Made by a program: the position numbers and the translations under genes. A stretch of DNA of 64,000 nucleotides, taken from positions 1 through 64,000 of the forward strand of contig CAOKGO010000007.1 in the NCBI GenBank assembly GCA_948468045.1, given 5' to 3'. The notes under the pieces were generated by a model. The model was given only the letters and a program-made list of their open reading frames with translations. It was not told the origin of the DNA and did not search any database. The stretch comes from an uncultured Clostridium sp. (lineage in GTDB: Bacteria > Bacillota > Clostridia > TANB77 > CAG-508). Of the stretch, positions 1 through 9,229 are shown in pieces. The stretch's first letter is position 1. Every line of letters begins with the position of its first letter.

Positions 1-2
1 AT

Positions 3-1049
3 GAAGAAACAAAAACAACAACAATAACAACAGGAAATAATGTAATAACATTCATATATACACCAGTTACAACAGAAACCGAATACAACCTAACAATTAA
101 TCAAGGAGCTAATGTAACTGTAACAGGAGCTGAGTCTGGAAAAGTAGTAGCTGGAACACAAATTACATTAACGGTAACACCAGCAAACGGATACACAGCA
201 GAACTAAAAGTAAATGGAGAAGTTGTAGAAATGACAAATGGAACATATACATTTACAATGGAACAAGACACAGTTGTAGAAGCAACAGCAACAAAGATTG
301 AAAAACCTGAAGTTTATGTAAAATCTATTAAAGTAACAAATAACAAGTTAGAATGTTATATTAACGATGAATTCGATAAATCAACAATCAAACTTGTAGG
401 AGTTATGTCAGATGGAACTACAAAAACTATACCATCAAGTGACTTTACTATAAGTAGAGTAGATACAAGCATTCCAAATATTGTTCCAGTAACAATAACT
501 TATGTAGAAAAAACAACAGGAGAAACATTAACAACAACAGCTAATGTAGAAGTATTAGGACCTACTATTTCATACATAGAAAATGGAGTTGAGAACATAT
601 TTGGCGATATATCTATATTCTATAATAATATAACAATATTATGGTCAGAGGGATATATAGCAACACTTAATGGAAAACCAATTGTTAGCAACCAACTAGT
701 AAATACTAATATAGGACAAAAAGATGAATATGAATTAATAATAGGAACAGCAAAAAGACCAAACTTAGTAGTAAAAAGATTTACAATTGACAAGACACAA
801 GTAGAAGCTCATATACAAGATGACGGAAATGGAAAAGCTACTCTTATTATTGATAGTTCTATAAGTAAAGTTGATAAAATTATAGCAAGTATAACTGACT
901 TTGAAAATTGGGATACTAATGAAGTAGAAGTACAAAACGGACAACAATTTAGTATAGATGGAGATTACAATATTGTAATAACAGCTACAAATGGTATAAC
1001 TACTAAACTTTCATTTACAATTGAAAACGGAAAAGTAACTATCTATTAA
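3..1049 (+). CDS. Large secreted surface protein, C-terminal part (5' end outside window)
   Basis: The reading frame is open from the first bases of the window, so this is the C-terminal 348 residues of a longer protein. The first ~95 residues form a beta-rich repeat ending in TFTMEQDTVVEA, typical of the divergent InlB B-repeat family found in Gram-positive surface proteins. A bacterial Ig-like segment follows (VKSIKVTNNKLECY to about TANVEVLG), then two further beta-rich modules. There is no LPXTG motif or C-terminal membrane segment, so the anchor is unknown; it may be secreted or held through missing N-terminal domains. Five CGG trinucleotides occur here, all out of frame (mainly AAC GGA or GAC GGA), and the frame is unbroken. 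Function beyond an extracellular adhesive or structural role is not visible. Confidence 0.75.
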   Translation, partial: EETKTTTITTGNNVITFIYTPVTTETEYNLTINQGANVTVTGAESGKVVAGTQITLTVTPANGYTAELKVNGEVVEMTNGTYTFTMEQDTVVEATATKIEKPEVYVKSIKVTNNKLECYINDEFDKSTIKLVGVMSDGTTKTIPSSDFTISRVDTSIPNIVPVTITYVEKTTGETLTTTANVEVLGPTISYIENGVENIFGDISIFYNNITILWSEGYIATLNGKPIVSNQLVNTNIGQKDEYELIIGTAKRPNLVVKRFTIDKTQVEAHIQDDGNGKATLIIDSSISKVDKIIASITDFENWDTNEVEVQNGQQFSIDGDYNIVITATNGITTKLSFTIENGKVTIY

Positions 1050-1073
1050 TAATAACTAACTTTTCTTAGACAA

Positions 1074-1116
1074 CAAAAAATGAGATAAAGCAATTTTGCT
1101 CTGTCTCATTTTTTTT
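1074..1116 (+). terminator. Rho-independent terminator after the surface protein
   Basis: An imperfect stem (AAAATGAGATAAAGCA with TGCTCTGTCTCATTTT) is followed by a run of eight T. It sits 25 bases after the stop codon. Confidence 0.8.
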
Positions 1117-1252
1117 GATGTTATAGGAAAAATCTCTGATTTTCCATAACATCAATACATTCTACACAATAAAGCAATTTTCGCAGGCGAACAAAGACGA
1201 GGCATAAAGAGTAATCTAAAAAGTTATAAAATTTTAATCATGCCTCTTTTGT
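1117..1252. repeat. Intergenic palindromic repeat, copy A
   Basis: Begins with a hairpin (GATGTTATAGGAAAAATC pairing with GATTTTCCATAACATC), then a segment ending in GCGAACAAAGACGAGGCA and CATGCCTCTTTTGTT. This hairpin-plus-tail recurs many times in the window in both orientations. No reading frame is convincing within it. Confidence 0.75.
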
Positions 1253-1395
1253 TATATTATAGGAAAGTTCTTCGAAATTCCTATAATATCAAGCGTTCCA
1301 CAGAAAATTGCTTTGCAATTTTCGCGGGCGAACAAAGACGAGGCATAAAGAGTAATCTAAAAAGTTATAAAATTTTAATCATGCCTCTTTTGTTC
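1253..1395. repeat. Intergenic palindromic repeat, copy B (tandem with A)
   Basis: Same architecture as copy A. The last ~65 bases, from GCGAACAAAGACGAGG through CATGCCTCTTTTGTT, are identical to copy A, so the two are a recent direct duplication. The rest of the gap up to the next gene is A+T-rich and contains that gene's promoter. Confidence 0.75.
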
Positions 1396-1507
1396 TTAAT
1401 AGGAAATCAAAGACTTACATATTAAACCATAGTGATAAATTAATATTTAGAATTTTAAATCAAAATATTAACAAAATATGGAAATCGACAAAAAATGAAA
1501 AAAATCA

Positions 1508-1536
1508 TTTACAAAAAAATAAGAAAATGATATAAT
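1508..1536 (+). promoter_or_regulatory. Promoter of the dockerin surface protein
   Basis: TTTACA (1508-1513), a 17-base spacer and TATAAT (1531-1536). It lies about 100 bases upstream of the GTG start, leaving a long 5' leader. Confidence 0.6.
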
Positions 1537-1638
1537 AATTAAAATTGAAAAAATCTAATCTGAAAAGATTAATAAAACTTACTATAAAAGCACAAAGAAG
1601 GTTTTAAACCTTAAATTTAAAAATTAGGAGGAATAAAA

Positions 1639-3495
1639 GTGAAAAAAGATTTTAGATTTTTAAAATCATTAGCATTAACAGGTATGTTAGCAACAAGTAT
1701 TTTAGGAACAGTAGTTTATGCTGATACAGAAAACAAGGATGTAAAAACAGAACCAATTGGAATTTTCAATAAATTGGTAACAGATACAAAAAATGTAGTT
1801 CCATTTATTTTAACAAATAGAGAAGACTACATTTCAAAAAAAGACATTGAAGAAAGTGATGAATTTAAAAACAAAACAGTATTATTTGACAGAGAAGTAA
1901 AAGAAGACACAATGTTACATACAGGAGATACTTTTAAAGTAGATGGAACAACTTATACAATACTTATCTATGGAGACGTTAATCAAGATGGTTACATAGA
2001 TGTTTTTGATGCCTTAACAATTCAAGAGAATGTATTTGAAAGTAATTTAAGTGATACTCAAAAAGTAGCAGCTAATGTAATAATAGCAGATGGTTCAGAT
2101 ATGGATGTTTTTGATGCTTTAGCAATCCAACAATATAGTGGAGAATTTAGAGATACAATTCCTGATAAAGTACCAGAAAAAGAACAAACAGAAACACCAA
2201 CACCAACACCACCTCCAACAGAAACAAACAAAATAGTAGATTTTATACCAGTAGATTTAACAGCAGACTTAGATACCTATCATCGTTATGATAGTAAAGT
2301 TATTATAGGGACAGTAAAATCATCAGATGATGCAAAATTAGAATCAAAATATATAAAATACAAAGTAAAAAAAGATGGTGCCGATGTATCTAATATTTTA
2401 ACATATAAAGAAAATGAAACAGAAAAAGGAACATTTAATATTGAATTTTATGCAACAGAAAAAGGAACATATACAATAACACCATGTGTACAAGGAAAAG
2501 ATGGGCTAATTGAAAAAACAGAGAAGAACATTACAATATCAGTTGAAGAAAATCTTGAAGTAACAGATATAGAAATAGTAGGAATTTCTAATAGAGTTAC
2601 AGTAAGTGAAGGAAAAACAAAAGAATTTGCTATAAAATTATATCATGAATATACATCAACAGTAAAACCAGATATCACAAGTCAAGTAGTAATCACTAAT
2701 ATTTCAAGAGAAAAGACTGGAAATAATGCCCAAGTAAACTTTAGAGGAAATGATGCCAATAAAACTCTAATTAATGTAAGTGCAGATGGTAAACTTACAG
2801 GAGGTTCAGAGGTACATCTTGGATATATTGAAGTAAAAGGACTTACTGAAGGAACAGGAGATACTGTAACAATAAAAGTAGACAATAAAGAAGTAACATT
2901 AAATTTAGATGTTACAGCAAAAGCAGAAATAGTAGGAGTTACAACAAATGAAACAAGTAAAGCCGAAAAAATAAATATTAATTTATATAAAAGTATTCCA
3001 AGTACTGAAGTAGAATGTGAAGATGTTAATACAAATGGTATAGGAACAATGTATAAGATTAATAATGAATACATACATAAATATGATAATAAGGCTTATA
3101 CAATAATACCAGTTAAATTGATAGACAGTGAAAATGATATTACACCAATAACAAAAGAAAATTTAACTGATAGTATAATTACTAATACAGCAACAAACAA
3201 TCAAGATGGAAAAGTTTCAATTACAGTAGACCCTAAAAATCAACAAGTTAGACCAAATGATATTGACTATATAGCATATACAATAAAAGAAGATCCAACT
3301 ACACATAAATTAACTTATACAATCGCTACAGGAGGACCAATTGATGCAATAGGGATAGCTTTAAAACTTCCAGATGATGAAGCAAGTGTAGGTAGAGTAG
3401 AAGCAGGTAAAAATGGCGGAGTAACAATAGACTGTGGAGAAACTACACGTATAAGTACACCGATTTATATTACAATAAAACCTGAAAATCCATAG
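1639..3495 (+). CDS. Secreted protein with dockerin-like calcium module
   Basis: 618 residues, GTG start 8 bases after TAGGAGG. A Sec signal peptide spans residues 1 to about 28, ending in VVYA. Residues ~112-165 contain a type I dockerin-like pair: a good first calcium loop, GDVNQDGYIDVFDALTIQ, and a degenerate second one, IADGSDMDVFDALAIQQ. A Pro-Thr linker (TPTPTPPPTE) follows, then ~400 residues of Ig-like beta domains. Dockerins normally bind cohesins in cellulosome-like or surface assemblies; here the module is near the N-terminus and partly degenerate, so a cohesin partner is uncertain. No LPXTG motif or C-terminal anchor is seen. Its location beside another beta-repeat surface protein suggests a surface-protein locus. 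Confidence 0.8.
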   Translation: MKKDFRFLKSLALTGMLATSILGTVVYADTENKDVKTEPIGIFNKLVTDTKNVVPFILTNREDYISKKDIEESDEFKNKTVLFDREVKEDTMLHTGDTFKVDGTTYTILIYGDVNQDGYIDVFDALTIQENVFESNLSDTQKVAANVIIADGSDMDVFDALAIQQYSGEFRDTIPDKVPEKEQTETPTPTPPPTETNKIVDFIPVDLTADLDTYHRYDSKVIIGTVKSSDDAKLESKYIKYKVKKDGADVSNILTYKENETEKGTFNIEFYATEKGTYTITPCVQGKDGLIEKTEKNITISVEENLEVTDIEIVGISNRVTVSEGKTKEFAIKLYHEYTSTVKPDITSQVVITNISREKTGNNAQVNFRGNDANKTLINVSADGKLTGGSEVHLGYIEVKGLTEGTGDTVTIKVDNKEVTLNLDVTAKAEIVGVTTNETSKAEKININLYKSIPSTEVECEDVNTNGIGTMYKINNEYIHKYDNKAYTIIPVKLIDSENDITPITKENLTDSIITNTATNNQDGKVSITVDPKNQQVRPNDIDYIAYTIKEDPTTHKLTYTIATGGPIDAIGIALKLPDDEASVGRVEAGKNGGVTIDCGETTRISTPIYITIKPENP

Positions 3496-3537
3496 TACAA
3501 CATAAAGCTTTAAAAGTAATATTATATAAACAATCCT

Positions 3538-3582
3538 AAAAGAGGTAAAACTTAAAAAACTTAAGTTCTACTTCTTCTTTTT
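3538..3582 (+). terminator. Terminator after the dockerin protein
   Basis: AAGAGGTAAAACTTAA pairs with TTAAGTTCTACTTCTT, followed by CTTTTTTGTT. Confidence 0.75.
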
Positions 3583-3866
3583 TGTTGTATAAGAAAAATC
3601 TTCGATTTTCTTATAACATCAACACAATCCACACAAATTTGCAAAAGCAAATTTGGTAGCAAACAAAAACGAAGCATGAAAAGAATCTAAGAGGTTAAGA
3701 ATTTTAATCATGATCCTTTTGTTCTATTATAAGAAAAATCTTCGATTTTCTTATAATATCAACACAATCGACACAAATTTGCAAAAGCAAATTTGGTAGC
3801 AAACAAAAACAAAGCATGAGAGGTAATTTAAAAGGTCGAGAATTTTAAATTATGCCTATATTGTTC
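3583..3866. repeat. Intergenic palindromic repeat, copies C and D in tandem
   Basis: Two head-to-tail copies (about 3583-3722 and 3723-3866). Each has a TATAAGAAAAATCTTCGATTTTCTTATA hairpin core (written here as its two arms, ATAAGAAAAATC and GATTTTCTTAT), then AAATTTGCAAAAGCAAATTT and a tail ending in CATG...TTTTGTTC. Most of the 616-base gap before der consists of repeats. Confidence 0.7.
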
Positions 3867-3882
3867 ACCACAAAGATATTTT

Positions 3883-3956
3883 GGGCTACTCAGTGCCTGT
3901 CCCAGATATGCCCAAAGTGAAAAAAGGGCTACTCAGTGCCTGTCCCAAATATGCCC
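3883..3956. repeat. Two direct 31-base repeats with GGGC/GCCC ends
   Basis: GGGCTACTCAGTGCCTGTCC...ATATGCCC occurs at 3883-3913 and again, with one change, at 3926-3956. The CAGTGCCTGTCCCA core is shared with the long palindrome at 62103-62177, so these belong to one repeat family. Confidence 0.7.
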
Positions 3957-4111
3957 AAACGTCCACAAGATTATCACACAAAATTTACTTTACAAAATAG
4001 CATAAAGATGATATATTATAGCTATCAAGAAAAAATGCAAAAGTTAAACAAAATATAGAAGTAGAAACTAGCTAAATTTATAGATTTTAGGTGGAAGGAA
4101 AGAGAAAAGAA

Positions 4112-5432
4112 ATGAAGCCAATTGTAGCAATTATTCGGAAAGCCAAATGTAGGGAAATCTACCTTTTTTAATTACTTAGTGGGAAGTAGAATTTCAATAG
4201 TGCAAGATACTCCAGGTGTAACAAGAGACAGGGTTTATGCAGAAACGAACTGGAGAGGAAGAAATTTTACTTTGATTGATACAGGAGGAATAGAGATAGA
4301 TGGTGAAGATATTATTTTATCACAAATGAGGGAACAAGCAAATCTTGCAATAGCAATGGCAGATGTTATTTTATTTTTAACTGATATTAAGCAAGGTGTA
4401 ACAGCAGCAGACAAAGAAATTGCTTTAATGCTTAAAAAAGCAGGAAAGCCAATTGTTTTAGTATGTAACAAAGCAGATAATTTTGAAAAAGATAAGCAAG
4501 AAGCTTATGAGTTTTATAATTTAGGTATTGGGGAGCCATATCCAATTTCTAGTAGTAATGCGATTGGAATTGGAGATGTATTAGATAAGATTTATGAGAG
4601 TTTTCCACCTAAAACAGATAATGAAGATGAAGAAAATGTTATAAAAGTTGCAGTTATTGGAAAACCAAATGTAGGAAAATCATCTTTAATTAATAAAATA
4701 TTAGGAGAAAAAAGAGCAATTGTAAGTGATATAGCAGGAACTACACGTGATGCAATAGATACAGAGTTTGAAAATGATAAAGGGAAATATGTTTTCATTG
4801 ATACAGCAGGAATTCGTAGAAAAAGTAAAGTAAAAGAATCTATTGAGAAGTTTAGTATTATGAGAACACTTTTAGCAGTTGAAAGAGCAGATGTATGCTT
4901 AATGCTAATTGATGCAACAGAAGGAGTTACAGACCAAGATACTAAAATTGCAGGAGAAGCACATGAGGCAGGAAAAGGTGTTATTATTGTTGTAAATAAA
5001 TGGGATGAAATTGAAAAAGAAACAGGTACATTAGAAAGATATAAAAAAGAAGTATATGAAAAATTAAAATATTTATCTTATGCCCCAATGATATTTATAT
5101 CAGCAAAAACAGGGCAAAGAGTAGAAAAGTTATTTGAGCTAATCAACCATGTAGCACAGCAAAATGCAATGAGAGTATCAACATCAATTTTAAATCAAGT
5201 TATAAATGAAGCAATTGCAATTGTCCAACCACCAACAGATAAAGGAAAAAGACTAAAAATTTATTATGGAACACAGGCATCTACAAAACCACCAACATTT
5301 GTAATATTTGTGAATAATAAAGAATTATTCCATTTTTCGTATGAAAGATATCTAGTAAATCAAATTAGAAAAGAATTTGGCTTAGAGGGGACACCAGTTA
5401 GAATTATAGTAAGAGAGAGGGTTGAAAAATAA
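4112..5432 (+). CDS. der: Ribosome-assembly GTPase Der (EngA), with a +1 frameshift at CGG
   Basis: Der has two tandem GTPase domains and a KH-like C-terminal domain and acts in 50S subunit maturation. The first frame starts at ATG 4112 after AAGGAAAG and reads MKPIVAII, then meets CGG at 4136. Reading on in that frame gives a stop 11 codons later. Skipping one base gives GKPNVGKSTFFNYL, the G1 P-loop of domain 1, and the frame continues to 5432. The second domain repeats GKPNVGKSS, then DTAG and NKWD. The restored protein is 439 residues, the normal Der length. Without frameshifting there would be no P-loop 1. Der is essential in nearly all bacteria, so this is very unlikely to be a pseudogene. 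Confidence 0.93.
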
Positions 5433-5631
5433 TTATAATTTTGGTTATACACAGTGACGAAATTCATTAAAAATGTAGTTCATACTTGTGTATATACACT
5501 TAATTTATTTCATAAATTTGTAACACGCAGAACAAATTCATGTAAAGCCAACGCAAAAAGTTAAAATTATGCTAATATAAGTCTTTCTGATTTGTTCAAC
5601 CAAGTTAAATTAAGCAAAGGAAGGGGAAAAA

Positions 5632-6273
5632 ATGATTGAGTATGTTATTATGGCAATAATTGCCTATTGTATAGGAAGTATAAATTTTTCTGTTATTATT
5701 AGTAAAAAAGTTGCAGGTTTTGATGTAAGAGAAAAAGGAAGTGGAAATGCAGGAAGCACAAATATGTTACGTTCAGTAGGAAAAAAAGCAGCAGCAATTA
5801 CTTTACTATGTGATATTTTAAAAGGAGTTGTATCAATAGTAATTTCTATAATAATTGGAAATTTAATAGATGGAATTAACAAAGAATTATTACTTCAAAT
5901 TGCAGGAATTGCAGTAGTAATTGGACACACATTTCCAATATTCTTTGGCTTTAAAGGAGGAAAAGGAGTTGCAACATCTTTAGGGATTTTATTAATGAGC
6001 AATTGGAAAATAGGTCTAATTTGTTTAGTATTTGCTTTAGTATTAATGGCATTAACTAAAATGGTATCATTAGGATCTTGTGCTGCAGCTGTACTATTTC
6101 CAGTACTAACATTATTTATTAATGATAGCTACACAGTTTTAACAGATGGTAAAAAAGGGAGCACATATTTAATTTATAGTGTCATTTTAGCTATAATTGT
6201 ATTATATAATCATAGAAGTAATATAAAAAGATTACTAAATGGAACTGAAAACAAATTAAGTTTTAAAAAATAA
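5632..6273 (+). CDS. plsY: Glycerol-3-phosphate acyltransferase PlsY
   Basis: 213 residues with five or more membrane helices, after AAGGAAGGGG. PlsY transfers an acyl group from acyl-phosphate to sn-glycerol-3-phosphate in the membrane, making lysophosphatidate, the first step of phospholipid synthesis. The family motifs are visible: GSGNAGSTNMLRS near residue 36 and GFKGGKGVATS near residue 108. It sits between der and gpsA, the usual Firmicutes order, and works directly with gpsA, which makes its substrate. There are no in-frame CGG codons and the frame is intact. Confidence 0.95.
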   Translation: MIEYVIMAIIAYCIGSINFSVIISKKVAGFDVREKGSGNAGSTNMLRSVGKKAAAITLLCDILKGVVSIVISIIIGNLIDGINKELLLQIAGIAVVIGHTFPIFFGFKGGKGVATSLGILLMSNWKIGLICLVFALVLMALTKMVSLGSCAAAVLFPVLTLFINDSYTVLTDGKKGSTYLIYSVILAIIVLYNHRSNIKRLLNGTENKLSFKK

Positions 6274-6275
6274 GA

Positions 6276-6300
6276 TTTGGGGACGGCCCCAAAATCCTAC
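6276..6300 (+). terminator. Palindrome/terminator after plsY
   Basis: GATTTGGGGACGGCCCCAAAATCC is self-complementary. The same palindrome follows nrdD (21648-21672) and the U32 gene (50021-50046). Confidence 0.55.
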
Positions 6301-6306
6301 TTAAAA

Positions 6307-6450
6307 AATGAACAAAAGGAGTATGATAAAAATTTGTGACTTTTTATATTATTTTAATGTTCCATCTTTGTTCGCCTCCAAATTTGCTTAGCAAATTTGT
6401 GTGGAATGTGTTGAGGTTATAGGAAAGTATCTGATTTTTCTATAACATAA
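6307..6450. repeat. Intergenic palindromic repeat, copy E (reverse orientation)
   Basis: The GAACAAAAGGAG tail comes first and the TTATAGGAAAGTATCTGATTTTTCTATAA-type hairpin (arms near 6416-6446) last, so the unit is inverted relative to copies A-D. Confidence 0.65.
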
Positions 6451-6499
6451 TTTTAAGTTAAAACAAACAATTGCAACTTTAAATAGAGGAGGTATTAAA

Positions 6500-7483
6500 T
6501 TGAAAAAGATAGCAATTATTGGAAGTGGAAGCTGGGGAGTGGCTTTAGCCACACATTTGGCAAGATGTGGAAATAAAGTTAATATATGGTCATTTTCAGA
6601 ACAAGAAAAAGAACAAATTAATAAAGAAAGAAAATGCAAATTTTTACCAGACTTAGTTATACATGAAAATATAACTTGCTCAACTAATTTTGAAGAAGTA
6701 ATACAAGGGGCTGAGTTTATTTTGCATGTAACACCATCAAAATTTACAAGAGATACATTTAAGCAATATAAACAATATGTAGGAGATAAACCTGTTATTA
6801 TTTGCTCAAAAGGTTTTGAAAAAGAAAGTTTAAAAACATTAGATGAAGTCATTTTAGAAGAATTACCAATAGCAAAAGTAGGGGTACTTTCAGGGCCTAG
6901 CCATGCAGAAGAAGTGTCAATTGCTGTTCCTACTGTTTTGGTAATTGCATCTAAACATGATGAAATATTAACAATGATACAAAATTCTTTTATGTGTGAT
7001 GAAATGAGAATTTATACATCAGAAGATGTAAGAGGAGTAGAACTAGGTGGAGCTTTAAAAAATATTATTGCTTTTTGTGCAGGTGTAGCAGCAGGAATAG
7101 GATTAGGAGACAATAGTTTTGCAGCTTTGATAACAAGAGGATTAAATGAGCTAACTAGGTTAGGAGTAAAATTAGGTGGCGAAAAAGAAACGTTTTATGG
7201 TTTAAGTGGATTAGGAGATTTAATAGTAACATGTCTGAGTGAACATAGTAGAAATAGAAAGGCTGGAAAGTTGATTGGACAGGGAAAAACATTAGAAGAA
7301 ACCAAAAAAGAAGTTGGAATGGTAATTGAAAGCATTGACAATATCGAAGTTGCATATCAATTATGTAAAATTCATAAAATTGATATGCCAATTGTAGAAG
7401 CAGTTTATCAAGTGATTTACGAAAATTTAGACCCACAAGAAGCTGTAAAAAAATTAATGACAAGAAACAAAAAAAGTGAATAA
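6500..7483 (+). CDS. gpsA: NAD(P)-dependent glycerol-3-phosphate dehydrogenase
   Basis: 327 residues, starting at TTG 6500 eight bases after GAGGAGG. GpsA reduces dihydroxyacetone phosphate to sn-glycerol-3-phosphate for phospholipid synthesis. The N-terminal Rossmann motif is IIGSGSWGVALA; VLSGPSHAEEV and the C-terminal domain motifs GLSGLGDLIVTC and SRNRKAGKLIGQG are classic for the family. The catalytic lysine lies in GGALKNIIAFCAG. It follows plsY, the next enzyme in the pathway. The frame is intact and has no in-frame CGG. Confidence 0.96.
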   Translation: MKKIAIIGSGSWGVALATHLARCGNKVNIWSFSEQEKEQINKERKCKFLPDLVIHENITCSTNFEEVIQGAEFILHVTPSKFTRDTFKQYKQYVGDKPVIICSKGFEKESLKTLDEVILEELPIAKVGVLSGPSHAEEVSIAVPTVLVIASKHDEILTMIQNSFMCDEMRIYTSEDVRGVELGGALKNIIAFCAGVAAGIGLGDNSFAALITRGLNELTRLGVKLGGEKETFYGLSGLGDLIVTCLSEHSRNRKAGKLIGQGKTLEETKKEVGMVIESIDNIEVAYQLCKIHKIDMPIVEAVYQVIYENLDPQEAVKKLMTRNKKSE

Positions 7484-7524
7484 TAAATATACAAAAATCA
7501 AATACTAAGAAAGCGACAATGTGA

Positions 7525-7620
7525 AATAGGGACGTTTCTTTTTTCACATTTTTGTGAAATCTGGGACACATCAATCTTGTAAGGTTACACAAAAGATTTG
7601 TCCCTGCTCTCATTGTCTAA
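7525..7620. repeat. Half of the GGGACGTTTC repeat family
   Basis: GGGACGTTTCTTTTTTCACA followed by TTTTTGTGAAATCTGGGACA matches the arm of the large palindrome at 15518-15863. It fills most of the gpsA to next-gene gap. Confidence 0.6.
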
Positions 7621-7639
7621 TTCTTAAGAGGAAAGGAAG

Positions 7640-8266
7640 ATGAAAATGGAATTTTTTGATAAATTAGGTAAAAAAGCATCAGAAGCATATAAAGTAACAG
7701 CAGATAAGACTGGCAAGATAGCAAAAGAGACTAAGCTTAAATTTAGGATTGGTGAGCTTAAAAGTCAAATTAATAATATATACGAAGAAATTGGTAAAAA
7801 AGTTTATGAAAAACATATAAGAGAAGAAGAATTATGTATTAAAAAGGATTTAGAAGAACAATGTACCAAAATCGATGTATTAAGTGATGAAATTGATAGT
7901 ATCTTAAAAGAATGCTTATTGTTAAAAGATAAAAAGCAATGTCAAAAATGTTATAAAGAAATTGAAAGAAATGCTAAATTTTGTCCAAACTGTGGTGAAA
8001 AGCAAATAGAAGAACCAATTAAAGAGGTTGAAATTTTAGAAGATTTAGAAAATACAGAAGTTGAAGAAGATGATACTATAGAAAAACAAATAGTAATAGA
8101 GAATTTAGAGCAAAATATTGAAAGTAAAGAAAAGCAAGAAGATATAGAACAAACAGAGGTAAGCACAGACAATGAAGAAAGTTCAGAAATAGAAGAAAAG
8201 ACTAACTTAGAAAGAACAGTAGAAATAGAATCTAATGTAGACTTAGAAGAAGATGACGAACAGTAA
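7640..8266 (+). CDS. Coiled-coil zinc-ribbon protein, unknown function
   Basis: 208 residues after AGGAAAGGAAG. Residues 1-95 are charged and helical, with a coiled coil in the KSQINNIYEEIGKKVYEKH region. Residues ~100-120 form a zinc ribbon of CQKC...CPNC type (KKQCQKCYKEIERNAKFCPN), common in Firmicutes proteins of unknown role. The C-terminal ~80 residues are extremely acidic and low-complexity (many E, D, T, I). No membrane segment is present. It is 21 bases upstream of dtd and probably cotranscribed, but that gives no specific functional clue. I do not recognise a named family beyond the zinc ribbon. Confidence 0.75.
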   Translation: MKMEFFDKLGKKASEAYKVTADKTGKIAKETKLKFRIGELKSQINNIYEEIGKKVYEKHIREEELCIKKDLEEQCTKIDVLSDEIDSILKECLLLKDKKQCQKCYKEIERNAKFCPNCGEKQIEEPIKEVEILEDLENTEVEEDDTIEKQIVIENLEQNIESKEKQEDIEQTEVSTDNEESSEIEEKTNLERTVEIESNVDLEEDDEQ

Positions 8267-8287
8267 CATATATAGGAGAAAAAGTAA

Positions 8288-8725
8288 ATGAAAATTGTTG
8301 TACAAAGAGTAAAAAATGCACAAGTAGATGTAGAGGGAAACACAGTAGGAAAAATAGGAGTTGGCTTTTTGGTGTTACTTGGGGTAACACATGGAGACAC
8401 CAAAGAGCAAGCTGACTATTTAGTAAAAAAACTTTGTAATTTGCGAGTTTTTACTGATGAAAATGATAAAATGAATTTATCTATAAAAGATGTTAATGGA
8501 CAATTGTTGATTGTTTCCCAATTTACTTTATATGCAGATTGTAGCAATGGTAATAGACCATCTTTTACAGAAGCGGCAAAGCCAGACCAAGCAAATGAAT
8601 TATATGAATATTTTTGTAAACAATGTGAAAATAATGAAATTCATGTTGAAAAAGGAATATTCGGAGCTGATATGAAAGTATCACTTATAAATGATGGACC
8701 AGTAACAATTATAATAGAAAAGTAA
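8288..8725 (+). CDS. dtd: D-aminoacyl-tRNA deacylase
   Basis: 145 residues, the exact family length. DTD hydrolyses D-amino acids (and glycine mischarged on tRNA-Ala) from tRNA, a quality-control step. The signature motifs are present: MKIVVQRVKNAQV at the start, the SQFTLYADC motif near residue 78, and the cross-subunit motif NGRPSF, here NGNRPSF. The C-terminus reads DGPVTIIIE. It is often found beside rel and recJ in Firmicutes, as loosely here. Two out-of-frame CGG (GCG GCA and TTC GGA) do not break the frame. Confidence 0.95.
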   Translation: MKIVVQRVKNAQVDVEGNTVGKIGVGFLVLLGVTHGDTKEQADYLVKKLCNLRVFTDENDKMNLSIKDVNGQLLIVSQFTLYADCSNGNRPSFTEAAKPDQANELYEYFCKQCENNEIHVEKGIFGADMKVSLINDGPVTIIIEK

Positions 8726-8769
8726 TTTTTTTGAAAGGGCAATTGGGAATGTTTTAGTTATTTTGCTAT

Positions 8770-8802
8770 ATTATAGGAAAGTCTCCGACTTCCTATAATA
8801 TA
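8770..8802. repeat. Intergenic hairpin repeat, copy F (hairpin only)
   Basis: TATTATAGGAAAGTC and GACTTCCTATAATA form a stem around TCC. It resembles the hairpin of the composite repeat without the tail and may end dtd transcription. Confidence 0.6.
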
Positions 8803-8816
8803 AATCATTATTGTCC

Positions 8817-9098
8817 TTAGTAAGGAAAACGCTCATAAAGATATTTAATTATATCATTTGCATTTTGAGAAGTAACATTAATAAATACATTTTTATCTAA
8901 AGAAATCCACATAGTTAAATCATAATCATCACAATTATCAATAAATGTACCAATAATTTCAGCTAATTCAACAGGATTTTCATAGTTTTTTTCCCAATTT
9001 AAACTGCCTTCTAAATCGAGACTAGTATTATAGAAATGACTTAAAAATCGACTTATTTCATCTTTTTCTTTACTATATAAATTTACAGAAACTACCAT
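8817..9098 (-). CDS. Conserved hypothetical protein
   Basis: 93 residues, soluble and acidic, starting MVVSVNLYSKEKDE and ending DIIKYLYERFPY. No signal peptide or membrane segment is seen. It is transcribed against its neighbours, and its upstream region is shared with the next plus-strand gene. The composition (many aromatic and acidic residues, NW, DLTMWISL) looks like a real folded protein rather than chance coding. I do not recognise the family and assign no function. Confidence 0.6.
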   Translation of the reverse strand: MVVSVNLYSKEKDEISRFLSHFYNTSLDLEGSLNWEKNYENPVELAEIIGTFIDNCDDYDLTMWISLDKNVFINVTSQNANDIIKYLYERFPY

Positions 9099-9229
9099 AA
9101 AATCGCCTACTATCTTAAAATTTTCTTTCTTTTTTAGTATTAAAAAATTAATTAAATTTATACATAGAATAAAGTAAATAAAAAATGTAAATACTAGAAA
9201 AAATAGAAAAAGAAAGGTAGGTTTTCAAT

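Noticed and set aside
1117..3956. CRISPR array
   Set aside because: The repeats are composite palindromic units of ~140 bases or two 31-base units without regular unique spacers, and no cas genes are present.
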